Position numbers and translations under genes: made by a program. A stretch of DNA of 64,000 nt from Ophiosphaerella korrae (Eukaryota; Ascomycota; Dothideomycetes; Pleosporales; Phaeosphaeriaceae). Each line of letters opens with the position of its first letter. Position 1 is the first letter of the stretch. Positions 35,614-45,448 of the stretch are shown in pieces. The stretch is from the NCBI GenBank assembly GCA_028456385.1, contig JALNQF010000152.1, positions 1-64,000 on the forward strand, read 5' to 3'. A model generated the notes under the pieces. That model searched no databases, was not told the origin of the DNA, and worked only from the letters and a program-made list of their open reading frames with translations.

Positions 35614-36466
35614 CGTGGGTAGATGTCTCAGGTGGCTGCTCTGGCGTGCTATGGTCTGCCTCTATGGAAATGGGTATTCGTAGTGTCTGTGAAGGTGGGG
35701 TGATGTCACGGCTTTATCAACCGTCGTGGAGGATGGTTGCTTGATGTAAGCGTGTTCAGCGCACGAGGGAAAATGGTGGTGTGTACCTGGAATACACGGC
35801 ACAGCCGGCAGTACGCGTGTCAATACTGCTTGACTGCTGGTCATTGCAGGCTGAGAAAAGCTGTCGCAGTCGGCATAGATCGGAATACGGAGGGGTTTGG
35901 AAAAGTCAGGGTCCTGCAAACGTCATACCTACTCAGTTGGGCACCACCGATGTCAAACCCTCAACCTCCACCCAGTACAAAATCATTGGACTTGACTCTT
36001 CTAACATGCTCTATAGCGTTTCTACTTTTTTTTTTCGGTCCTGCGACTGGGTCGCAACAACTATCACCGTCACGGATGGGGTCGCTAGGGTATCCCGTTT
36101 AGGTCAATGATTTCGCACAGCCATTAGCCACAGCCGCACTAACCGGGGCTTAGCACCTGCTGTTCGCCATGCCACTGGGCCCACCACTCCCTCAGCTCAG
36201 GTGGCTTCATATGTGCCTTACGCGTCCTATGTTGTGTTTACGGGGCCAGAAAACATATCTCGCTGTTGAGCCAATCGCATACCATAGGAGGAACTTATAT
36301 GTCTATAGCCCTTCCTTGGCCAACATATCTACACGAGGGTCAGCGCTAAAGACAATATATTCATGCAAGACTCTTTCATACCACAAATGTCAAGGTAAAA
36401 TGCTATTGCGTTAAAACTACGCCACGATTAGCTACTACAGCCAGCGAATCAGGCTCGTGAGGAATC
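35614..36466. other. Promoter of the arrestin gene and 3' flank of the lipase gene
   Basis: 853 bp with no accepted coding region; plus-strand frames at 35737-36110 lack motifs. A T-run lies near 36030. Confidence 0.5.
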
Positions 36467-37721
36467 CTACTTGCGCTTGCTTCCTGTGAGTTCCCAGAAC
36501 CACCACTTCATTCGGTTTGTCCAATTGATTAGATCGAGATGGCTCACACCAACCAAGGTGCCCTTGTAGTCGCCCCATTGGCTCGATTGTATACTGGATG
36601 AATGTTAGCAATATTTGTTCCTCGATCACCATTCACCACCACAAACCTGACGAGTCCATCGTTCAATCCTTCTGTCCGTTTGATAATCGCGTGTGATACA
36701 GCAAAAATTGACAGCCGAGTAGGTTCCAGAGAAGCTCCGTACGAATAGTACTTGACATCTTGGACGTCTGGTGTCCTCTTGTTGAAATTGTTCTGCATAT
36801 ATTCCTGCGTAAGCTGAGAGAAAGCGCCAGTTTCGAAACCAAAGTATTCCATGACCTTGTATATCCGTCTGATGCGGCGTGCTATATATGATGAGTCAGA
36901 GCTTTATACCGGAGGGTATGACCTACGGCCAATCGTCTCAAACATGTAGTCTGCGAATGCGGAGCCCCGATGTGGTGAAGCTATTGTGGTCAAGGACAGG
37001 ACCTTGAAGTCTGTTGGTCGAAGATGACTGATCATGTATCGTGTATCGAGACCTCTGCTTAGATTAGATTATGCGGTAGCAAAAAGACTTGCTATTTACC
37101 CCTGGCCTAGAGTTAGTCGGAATGCAATATACGAGCTGGTCATCATACCATGCTATGCCTATTAATTGTTAGTTATTTGCCAACAAGCTTTTTGGCACAG
37201 TGAGGCTTACGCAATTATGTTGACCTGCTTTCCCTGCGCTTTCAGTGCGATGCTCTCAGCTAATTTTGCAGCCCGTGCTTCGATGCTGCCACTTGGGGGG
37301 ACTGCGGCCACGATGACCTCGATTCCATTGCGTGAAAGTGCTTCTGTAATACCACGCCAATACTGCAAGCCAGGGAGAAAGTGTCCGGCGAGTCGAAGCT
37401 CATCAAAACCTAGGAGGCCATGTGCGAGGATTACAGTATGTTTCTACTATTCTTAGTTTTGGTACGTTGTGGTGAGACGGTATGCAAGTACTGGGGTTTC
37501 TGGAAGAGTTTAGTTTTTTAAGCATTGAAGCCATACGCTTGATGTTTACCATATTTTTCTCGCAATTCGGCAAACTCATCTGTAATTTTGGTACCGAAGT
37601 CATCCAATCGGGGGTCTTCGCAGCGCCATTTGGTGCAGCTAAATAGGCGGGAATATTGCACCTGTCGCCATTTCACAGCGACAGGTGAGCGGTAATTGGT
37701 TCGAGCACAGAATCGTATCAT
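36467..37721 (-). CDS. Triacylglycerol lipase-like hydrolase, probably mitochondrial, with microexons
   Basis: Predicted 304 aa in eight exons on the minus strand: 37721-37550, 37499-37492 (8 nt), 37443-37211, 37158-37149 (10 nt), 37101-37100 (2 nt), 37054-36927, 36881-36647 and 36593-36467. Seven introns of 45-53 nt have GT-AG ends and mostly clear CTAAC-like branch points. Splicing yields continuous family sequence: KYETPKHTVILAHGLLGFDE, NIIAHSMGGLDTRYMISHLR, FETIGPRRIRRIYKV and GLNDGLVSIQSSQWGDYKG. The oxyanion block is AHGLLGF, the nucleophile is the Ser in AHSMGG, the acid is probably the Asp in GLNDGLV and the His is in GVSHLDLINW. The N-terminus is Arg-rich without acidic residues at first (MIRFCARTNYRSPVAVKWR), suggesting a mitochondrial presequence, as in yeast TGL2. 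Expected role: ester or triglyceride hydrolysis in mitochondria. Confidence 0.85.
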
Positions 37722-38056
37722 TGGGTGTTGCGCATCGTGTGGTGCATGCTAGTGTAGAAGTTTGAGCCTCAAGTTCGGTTCACGTGGTGGTGACGTAACT
37801 CAAAGTACATACAACATGCACGCACGTTTTGTTGTTATGCCGATACTAACTGGTGAGCTCAGCCCAACACAAGAATAGTAAGCTACAGTGGTTGTCTATT
37901 GGTTGTATATCTATATTGCTAGTCTTGTACCAAGTTTATGTGATACAAAAGATTATTTGAGGCTGCGTCACATAACTGGAAATGCTGATCATGGCCAGTG
38001 GAAGAAGGTCAGCTTCTGGTGTGTGGAATCCATGCATTCAATATAACCCGATTCTA
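37722..38056. other. Promoter of the lipase and 3' flank of V-ATPase subunit G
   Basis: 335 bp, AT-rich, no gene recognised. Confidence 0.5.
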
Positions 38057-38664
38057 TCATGCCTTGGGTGGCTCCGGCTTTGCGTTGGTCACTGCCGCAA
38101 TCAACTGGTCAACAACCTTGCTACCCGACTTGCTGCCAATGTTCTCAATCTCCTTAACCTTAACATCTGTATCCTTCTTTGCATCCTCCTCGGCCTTTTG
38201 GTTGCCTGAGCTGTGCTGCACGATGGTCAGCATTCCCCTAGTCTAGTCAGGCGTATCCAAGTGTCCGGGCCATACCTCTTTCTCAAACTTCTGGTACTCA
38301 TTCTCCTTCTCCTTCTTGTAGTCATCAATCTCCTTCTGGGCCTCGTTTCGTGCGTCCTTCACTCGCTTGGTGCGGTCTTGTCTTGTTAGGCTGGGGTGTT
38401 GGTGGGGTCTGGGTGCGATTTACATTCTCTTGCTAGGCGAGGATTAGTATACACGCGCCCGTCTTACGAAGATTCTTAGTGTTTACCTTGCTGGATAATC
38501 TTTTGTGCATCTCGCTCTGCCTAGAGGGATACGTGAGCTGTGCGGCGGCCATGGGGGTTGTGGTTCTTACGTCAAGCAGCGTCTGGATACCCGCAGAGTT
38601 CTGGGCGGACTAGCTCCGTATCAGCAAGTGTGGTGAGCGCCTTGGGCTATGAGGGGCATACCAT
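38057..38664 (-). CDS. VMA10: V-type proton ATPase subunit G
   Basis: Predicted 114 aa, the same length as yeast Vma10, in six coding exons on the minus strand: 38664-38662 (ATG only), 38609-38571, 38520-38487, 38432-38424 (9 nt), 38376-38276 and 38215-38057. Splicing gives the typical family start MSAQNSAGIQTLLDAERDAQ, then IIQQAREYRTKRVKDARNEA and a charged coiled coil. Introns are 49-60 nt with GT-AG ends. The 9-nt exon supplies most of AREY. Subunit G with subunit E forms the peripheral stalk that holds the V1 sector of the vacuolar proton pump still during rotation. Its start codon is 170 bp from that of the divergent PET117. Confidence 0.93.
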
Positions 38665-38834
38665 GGTGCAGTTTGGAAAGGCGGAGAGGCTGCGGTGGTT
38701 GTCGCAGAGCTACGGTGCTGCGGTGGTGCTGGTGGACCAGCAACTTGGCAGGTCTATCTGGGTCCAAGCTCCCTCTGCCACCAAAACTACCTAGCCTGGC
38801 TCAAATAATGGTTTCTTACTTCTCTCTCAACATC
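38665..38834. promoter_or_regulatory. Compact divergent promoter, VMA10 and PET117
   Basis: 170 bp separate the two start codons, so both genes must share regulatory DNA. Open frames through this gap (plus 38540-38794) come from the GC-rich antisense of VMA10. Confidence 0.6.
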
Positions 38835-39134
38835 ATGTCTCGCGCTTCGCAAATCACGCTGGCAACCACCTGCTTTGGGGCGCTTGGCATTGTTGCATGG
38901 GTGCATTATGGGCAGAAGACTGAGAAGGCTGTACGTTTGCAGCTCACCACACCTCGACTGCATCTCGATATCTAATCCTTACTTCAGGCAATGCATGCCG
39001 GCGTCATTCGTGATTACGAACAACAACGACTCAAGCGGGAGCGTCAGGCCGACTTTGAAATGCAGCGAGCGCTGGAAGAGGAATACAGAAAAGTGCAGAC
39101 AGTGTCGGATGGAGGAGGGCCTGCCGTTCGGTGA
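38835..39134 (+). CDS. PET117: Cytochrome c oxidase assembly protein PET117
   Basis: Predicted 80 aa, exons 38835-38930 and 38988-39134. The 57-nt intron (GTACGT, CTAAT branch, TTCAG) joins TEKA to AMHAGVIRDYEQQRLKRERQADF. The N-terminus has one membrane helix (about residues 6-26, ITLATTCFGALGIVAWVHY) and the rest is a charged helix. This matches PET117, a small mitochondrial inner-membrane-associated protein needed for assembly of complex IV and linked to haem A synthase oligomerisation. The first ATG of the motif MSRAS was taken as start; an upstream in-frame ATG near 38808 gives a less typical N-terminus. Confidence 0.93.
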
Positions 39135-39905
39135 TGGGCATTGCACAATAAGCCGTCTCACTCAAGTTATGAATTCAATGCGGTGGCTTAGCGACAGCCT
39201 ATCTACCTCCCTGTTCAGCCTTCGTATTTTGTAGTAGATTTGCGAGCCTCTGTTGACCATCGACTTTCTTCTCAGCTAATAATGACACACGCAAGAAATT
39301 AGCCAAGCTGCAAGAAGGGCGGCCAGAGGCAATGGTCTTTCATCATAGAGGCGCAATTCATCACATGAATCTCTAGATTGGCCGTCCGCACTTCTACAGA
39401 GCTTCTGCCGGCTTGGCGATCGGCATTATGAGGTCATGGAAACATTCATTATAACGGATGGACTGGTCCTCGGAGGGAGTTGGGTGCGCATCCACAGATG
39501 AGCTCCAACGTTGTATCAGTTCCTCGGTCTGTATGCGAGGGGCAAGTGCAGAGTAGGCGTTTCCTGGCGAAATTGCTGCCTCACGGCTAGACCTGCGGCC
39601 CAAGTAGGGAAAATGCTCGGATATACTGTTTGGATTGGCTGCTTGACGGGAAAAGGGTGCATGGCCCGGGGCCGCATCTGGCTATACAGCCACGGCAAGG
39701 CTTAGGCTAGGCCCTAGTTGGCCAAATCCTACAGCTCGCCTTGCGCTATCACAGCCTTGGCGTCTTGGGCCTGTTCATGACGCACAACTCAAAGACCCCA
39801 GGCTTGCATGTTGCAATGTGTGCAATCTCTAGCATATATCGCTCCGTCCCCAGCAGCTTGTATACCGATACACCTACGCTCCACCAATACCGTACTTCAT
39901 CCACC
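39135..39905. other. Intergenic region, no supported gene
   Basis: 771 bp. It contains the 3' end of PET117 and the promoter of the secreted protein at 39906. Short frames on both strands lack motifs. Confidence 0.5.
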
Positions 39906-40757
39906 ATGGTACGATTAGCTACAGGCCTCGCATACTTCACTCTCGCCACACAAACCGTCTCCGGCGTCTCAATACCAGACGCTCAGACCGCACCGGATCT
40001 TATCCATGAGCACGTCGTCCTCGCCAACGCACTCCAATCTACACACATCCTCTCACCAGACCACTCCCTTGAGCGACGCAAAGGTGGCGGTGGCCGCGGC
40101 AGTGGCGGAGGAAGTAGTTCTTCTGGGGGTCGTGGCAGCAGTTCTTCTAGTGGCAGCTCTATGGCTGGTGGTTCGACACGCCTCGGATCAGGACCACCAC
40201 GCGCTTATGGCCGTGGTGGTTTCTATGGAGGGGGTGCTGCAGTCCCATATCAGGCAGGCACTAAAACACCGAAAGGTCTTATCGCTGCACCTCTGCTTGC
40301 CGGTGCCGCCGTCCTCGCCATCATGCCAGGCCTTTGGCTATACAGTGTCTACCCATACAACTACCCTAATCCCTACCGTTTCTGGAATCGAACAGCTAAC
40401 GCCACCAACAACAATAACGCACGAGACTTGATCAGTAGGCAGACACTCGTCGGTGCCAACGAGACATTACCTGTCGTATGCTTGTGTCAAGAATATTCGG
40501 TTTGCGGTTGTGACGAAAATACCGACCAGGGATACGTTGACGATCTGATTGGCAATGGTAGCTATGCAGCTCTCAACAAGAGCCTGATTACCGTCTCTCA
40601 AGTAAACGGGAGCAAGTCAATCGTTCTGAACGGCTCGCTACCCAACGGAACCACCGCACCCGGAGGTGTTGATGACACCGCCGCCTCTCTCTCACTCGGC
40701 AAATATTCTGGCTACTACGCCATAGGACTTATCGTCATATATAGTGTGTTCATATAA
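39906..40757 (+). CDS. Secreted or surface DUF7732-like fungal protein
   Basis: 283 aa, one exon, ATG at 39906 in the context CCACCATGG. A signal peptide of about 20 residues (MVRLATGLAYFTLATQTVSG) is followed by a short linker, a Gly/Ser-rich region (about 58-115), a hydrophobic segment (GLIAAPLLAGAAVLAIMPGLWLY) with aromatic residues, then an Asn-rich stretch with several N-glycosylation sites and a Cys motif VVCLCQEYSVCGCDEN. The C-terminus is hydrophobic (YSGYYAIGLIVIYSVFI), as in a GPI-anchor signal or a last membrane helix. This architecture matches a fungal family I know as DUF7732. The function is unknown; cell-wall or membrane surface location is inferred. Confidence 0.85.
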   Translation: MVRLATGLAYFTLATQTVSGVSIPDAQTAPDLIHEHVVLANALQSTHILSPDHSLERRKGGGGRGSGGGSSSSGGRGSSSSSGSSMAGGSTRLGSGPPRAYGRGGFYGGGAAVPYQAGTKTPKGLIAAPLLAGAAVLAIMPGLWLYSVYPYNYPNPYRFWNRTANATNNNNARDLISRQTLVGANETLPVVCLCQEYSVCGCDENTDQGYVDDLIGNGSYAALNKSLITVSQVNGSKSIVLNGSLPNGTTAPGGVDDTAASLSLGKYSGYYAIGLIVIYSVFI

Positions 40758-43700
40758 CTGTTTATTTCTAGATTTTCTTTATTTTTGTACTACAAATCTT
40801 CCAGTTCGGGCGGATTTCAACACCCCTAGAATGTGTACCATTATCACGATTTCAAGAATTATGACTGGTGTTTTGGATATTGAGGTGGACAGCCAGGCCA
40901 TTAGATTACTTTATGGCGTCTTTGTGGTGTTTATAGTGGATATACCCAAGCTGTTTTTTATGCTCCTCTAGCTCGTAAAGGGAGATGCTCTCTGCTAGCT
41001 ACACTTCATTAATAACATGGCACCTGATTTAAATGGCTTCTTCTTTAGCCCTTGGTAACTTGTCTTGTAACACGGGTTCATACCATGAACTTCAACTATC
41101 CCGAACGCCCACACATCAAACGTATTTTGTTCGGATTCGAAGAGGAGCATAGAACGATGAAAATCCGACCGCTAGAAACAACCAACATATTACCTGCATC
41201 AATCCCTATCACTTTCTGTATTAATAAAGTTATGCTGTACTTGTAGTGCATTCTTGTATATTTGAATCATATACTCATGCCGCAATTTAAGAATAATGAA
41301 CACTCCTAAGCCGATTTGTTGCAATGCAAGTTGATGTCTAATTTTTTTTGTGTGAATTTACGCACAATTGATAATTTGTGAGCTGTATCCAAACTACTAG
41401 TTTGGAGCGCCCCATAAGGCCCCATCAATGCCAGTGTTGGCCACGTAGTCTATTACTACATTGCGCTCGCCTTCTAATTGTATATACTATTAACTATATA
41501 TGAATTCAGCATTTAGGGCTCAACATAGTTCGGTAGCTTAGTATATACCTAAGTAGCTTTCAAAAACTCGAATAACGTATTTACTTTTTTTTTTTCGCTG
41601 AGTGCTGCCGTACGCATCCGATTATGGCCGTAGAAACATACGGTCGAATATGCGGTGCACGCGGCCGTATAGAGCGCTGCTAAGGGGGGGTGGGGGGTTG
41701 GAATTATGGGTTACCAATAGAGCGTTTTGTCACAGCCTGTCGCAATATAATATTGGAACCAGTTGAATACATGTTGAAGGTGGATCTGGTGTCATGTGCA
41801 GCTCAAGAAATACTGTGAGGTAGCAATTGTAGGCCTGCACACCAATATTTAGCAATAAAATGAGCGATCCGGTATGCTGGTTTCGGGTAAAAGACTATGC
41901 GCAATAACCGCTGATTACTGGTCGCTTGTGCCACAGTGATGAATTGTTATCCGAGTACTAGGCTGGCCACGTAGCTGAGGGCGACAACAGTACGGAAATA
42001 TATTGATGTGATGTGGGAAGATATCCTCCAGTCTTACGTTTAATTATACGCAGTCCTACTAAAGCGCTGAGTATTTGAGTTATGTATTGTTAGATATTCA
42101 TCAACTTTGAAGCAAAGGCGGAATAGGGGAGCTGGTCGAAGGCTGTGATCGGTTGCATGATTTACGGGATATTGGCGACGTACACAACTTTGTAGGAGCT
42201 TGTAGCCAAACTCCGAGACTTGTGTTAAAGTCCTAGCATTCCATGGGGCTGACGTCAAAGACTGATATACTGTCACTCTTATTGCGTGTCAATAACCTAT
42301 AGATCCTTAGATGGGGACATGAATAGGCTAGGTAAGGATAGGCATCAATGGATTGGCGATGGACTTTCAGAGTTGATAAATCCTTTGGAGCTTTTGAAGA
42401 TGTACCTACCAGGTTGATAGCCTAGGTATATGACCCTTCAAGGTTTGAGGAATGCGCTATAAATATTTTCGGATTTTGTGCCGACTTTGGCGGATTCTAA
42501 TGGGGCATATGAACATAGAGTAGCGATAACGGATCATTACCGGTCACTGAATTTGGCATATTTCGACGTGTGGTAGTTTCGGGTCCTGTAGCGTCTTGCA
42601 GTGCCCCAGACAAATGGGTCGGTAGTCGGAGACTTTTACCGTTCAATGCATGCCCTACATCCAAGATGCAACTTCACCGCTAAGTGAGACCTCGGGCCGT
42701 ACTGAGAACACAGTGAGCATTACTCGGGGTGAAGTTGGCAAGTGCCGTATTCACCGGTGCCGACAGTAAACAGGGGTTATTGTCCGATCGTAGCTAGCCG
42801 TTCTGACATGCCTAACATGACCAGAACTTGTTAGAATCTAGATAGAACTTATGTATGCGTTAACGAATGGTCGCCTTCCTATCCGCTTTATTGTGCTTAG
42901 TCACAAGGACGTCACACGGTGGAATTGGAAGTAGAGCTACAGCATCAGGCATTGGCTCAAAGTGCAAAATTGGGTGGTGACCTGAAGTAATGACTGACGC
43001 AGCTTGGTCGCAGAAACGGCCTATACTGCGTTGGAGATGAGTGTGTTTGTGATATTTTTGATCGTTCTGAAACCTAGTCGGATAACGAAGCACCCTGTTG
43101 TTCACTCTGAGTCTCGTATACAAAGTCACAGGACATGCCAGGTGTGACAAAATCTATCTATACAAAGCCAGTTGAGGTGACAATATCGCTTTTTAACTAC
43201 GGGCTCAGTCACTAAGCCTACAGCAAAATTAGCTCTATCAAGTCTGCCTCAGCCATGATTTTACTATTTACGCACATATATTTGCGATGGGGCCGAATTG
43301 CTCGGCCGCTGCTGCGGGAGTGAGATTTTCGCTTCCTGAAACGGTAAACCTATCCGGCGTGAAGTGATGATTTCCAACGAAGCAGTGTATTGCCAAGAAG
43401 AGCATTTCCCTCGGCGGTGTTGATGTGGTTGACATCATTGAGCATAGGGCTGCAAATTGATAAGGCAAATGGCTGGTTGCCCCAGAGAGCCGGTGTGAGA
43501 CATCGCTACCACCGCGCCGTGGACCCAGCTGTCGGGAGGGATGCATAGGGCTGCATGGTTGCGTACAACGGCGCAGTCAGCCCACGGCCGCAGATCCAGG
43601 TTTGTCCACAGTACAGCACGCTCAGGGGATAGATGGCGACCAAGTAGGTGATCCTGGAAGATGTTCGCCTGGTAGGTCCGTCGCTGAGCATATCCGGACA

Positions 43701-45211
43701 AGGCCATTGGGCCTGGCGTAGTAGCTCTGGGTTGAGATGGTGCGTGGAACTGACATGATACAGCTTTGCTCAATACAGTGGGCGGTGTGTCTCCTCGACC
43801 AAGATGTAAGAAGCTTTTGGGTTCTTGGTGGGTGAAGAAAGACTGGGCAAATCACGAAGAGGTGGGTAGGACAGTTGAAGCTATTTCCCCATAATTTCTG
43901 CATACATCTCCCTATGCGCACGCCGCCAGTCACCAGTCACCAGTCGCCAGGCAGCACTCAGCCGGTCAGCCTTGAGTCGCGGTGGGGGTACCTAGAGCCC
44001 ACGCACTTGATGTGGGCATTGATGAGGAAACGGCAACTTTAGGAACACTCTGACCAAGACTCGGAGACTGGAATTAGTCGACGGTCGACGATAGCTGAAC
44101 GGCGGCTTGCTACTGGAGATGGGCGCGAAGGCGTTGGGAATAGGAGCGAATAGCTCTAAGAATACCAGGCACTGCCCCAAAACGGACTATCCCAAACCAG
44201 AGAGCTAAGCGAAGAGACGCCGAACTTCGTCTTTGTCCCAAGGAAAAGCATCGCCCGAGCCCACCATCCACCCTCCACCTACCCTCCACCATGCTGCTGA
44301 CCACGTGCCATCCCAACTTTATCACGACGTGGCATCTGTCTCTTCCCCGAGTGCCGCCCCGAATGTGTCGTTCTGTGCGTGGCTGCGGGTAAAGCACTTT
44401 GGCTTGGCCGCGTTTGAGTAATCTACGTCAGAATCATAGACGCCGTCCACTATTCCAAGATTGTGGCTGACCCTCGCTGTCAGATCTGATCAGAGTCACT
44501 CAGAGATCGTGACACCCGGAGGAGAACACACAATATGCCTAGTCCGTCCCAGTGCAGATAGCACATCTACCAGGCCCTAGAAACCCGTTGAACAGGGGGT
44601 TTCTAGTTCCCCCATTCGCCATGCTACTCAACGCCCGTGTGCGCCCGTGTTCAACGCTGTGCTCATGCTCATGCCCATGCCACTTTACTGAGGTTCGTGA
44701 AGGATCGTGGCATATTGCCTGGCCCCATGCACTGGCCAATGGAGGAGCCAGGCGGAAGATCGGCGACGGCTGAAGAGCCTCCAAGAAGCGAACGACCCCA
44801 CCCTAGCTACGCCAAAAAAACCTTACCACTTTCTCTACATCTCGACTCGATGTCATGCTGGCTGTGCTAGTTCTTTTTAACTGCCTCAGCCTAGTAGCAT
44901 CTGTGCTGACTGTGCACCCCGAATCTACACACAGTTTCCCGTGCCCTGGCGGGCATGCATGTCCTCATGTATGCCCACTGTGTGGCCCACACTGGTCTAT
45001 GCTTTCTTCTTCGATTCCAACTCTCCTTGGTATATATCTTAGCTCTTCGCACTTGACATTCGATTTCATTCTACAAGCCCCGTTTCATTCCAGTCAGCGA
45101 TCCTTTTCTCACTACTCTACCTTGCCAACCTTCTAGTCGTGTCAATAATTTCTCCCATTCATCTACTTCATCATAGCTATTCAGCCTACAGCCACCCAGA
45201 ACCGAATCAAC
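40758..45211. other. Gene-poor 4.5-kb region
   Basis: No frame longer than about 110 codons, and none with a recognisable motif on either strand. 40980-42600 is AT-rich with many TATA-like tracts. A GC-rich island at about 41600-41690 contains GGCCGTA and TACGGTC arms plus CGGCCGTATAG, resembling the end of a decayed element. It may be degenerated transposon DNA, but I cannot name a family. 44400-45200 is probably the promoter of the small gene at 45212. Confidence 0.5.
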
Positions 45212-45448
45212 ATGTGTTACCAGGTCGTCGAACGTTACTCGGTTTGCAGATGCCTATATCACAAACACGCTGTTGATCCGTGTCCCGCCATGGGCCAGCG
45301 TGGACACAGTGTTCAGGAAAAGACGGTCCTGGTAGGATATGCCTGCAGCGTCCACAGCAATTATCGGCCACAGCATACCTATCATGCTGGAGTACTTCCG
45401 GATTCTGGCTACGCAAGTGGTGCCTTTCCACCTTCTTCCTTGAGATAG
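45212..45448 (+). CDS. Small cysteine-containing conserved fungal protein
   Basis: 78 aa, ATG at 45212 after a CAACATG context. The N-terminal half MCYQVVERYSVCRCLYHKH followed by DPC and GQRGHSVQEKTVLVGYACS matches a short conserved protein that I remember from many ascomycetes, with regularly spaced Cys and His suggesting a small metal-binding or disulphide fold. There is no signal peptide, so it is probably intracellular. The second half (PQHTYHAGVLPDSGYASG) looks less conserved. Nothing is known to me about its function. It stands alone in the gene-poor region, with a pyrimidine-rich leader upstream. Confidence 0.7.
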   Translation: MCYQVVERYSVCRCLYHKHAVDPCPAMGQRGHSVQEKTVLVGYACSVHSNYRPQHTYHAGVLPDSGYASGAFPPSSLR

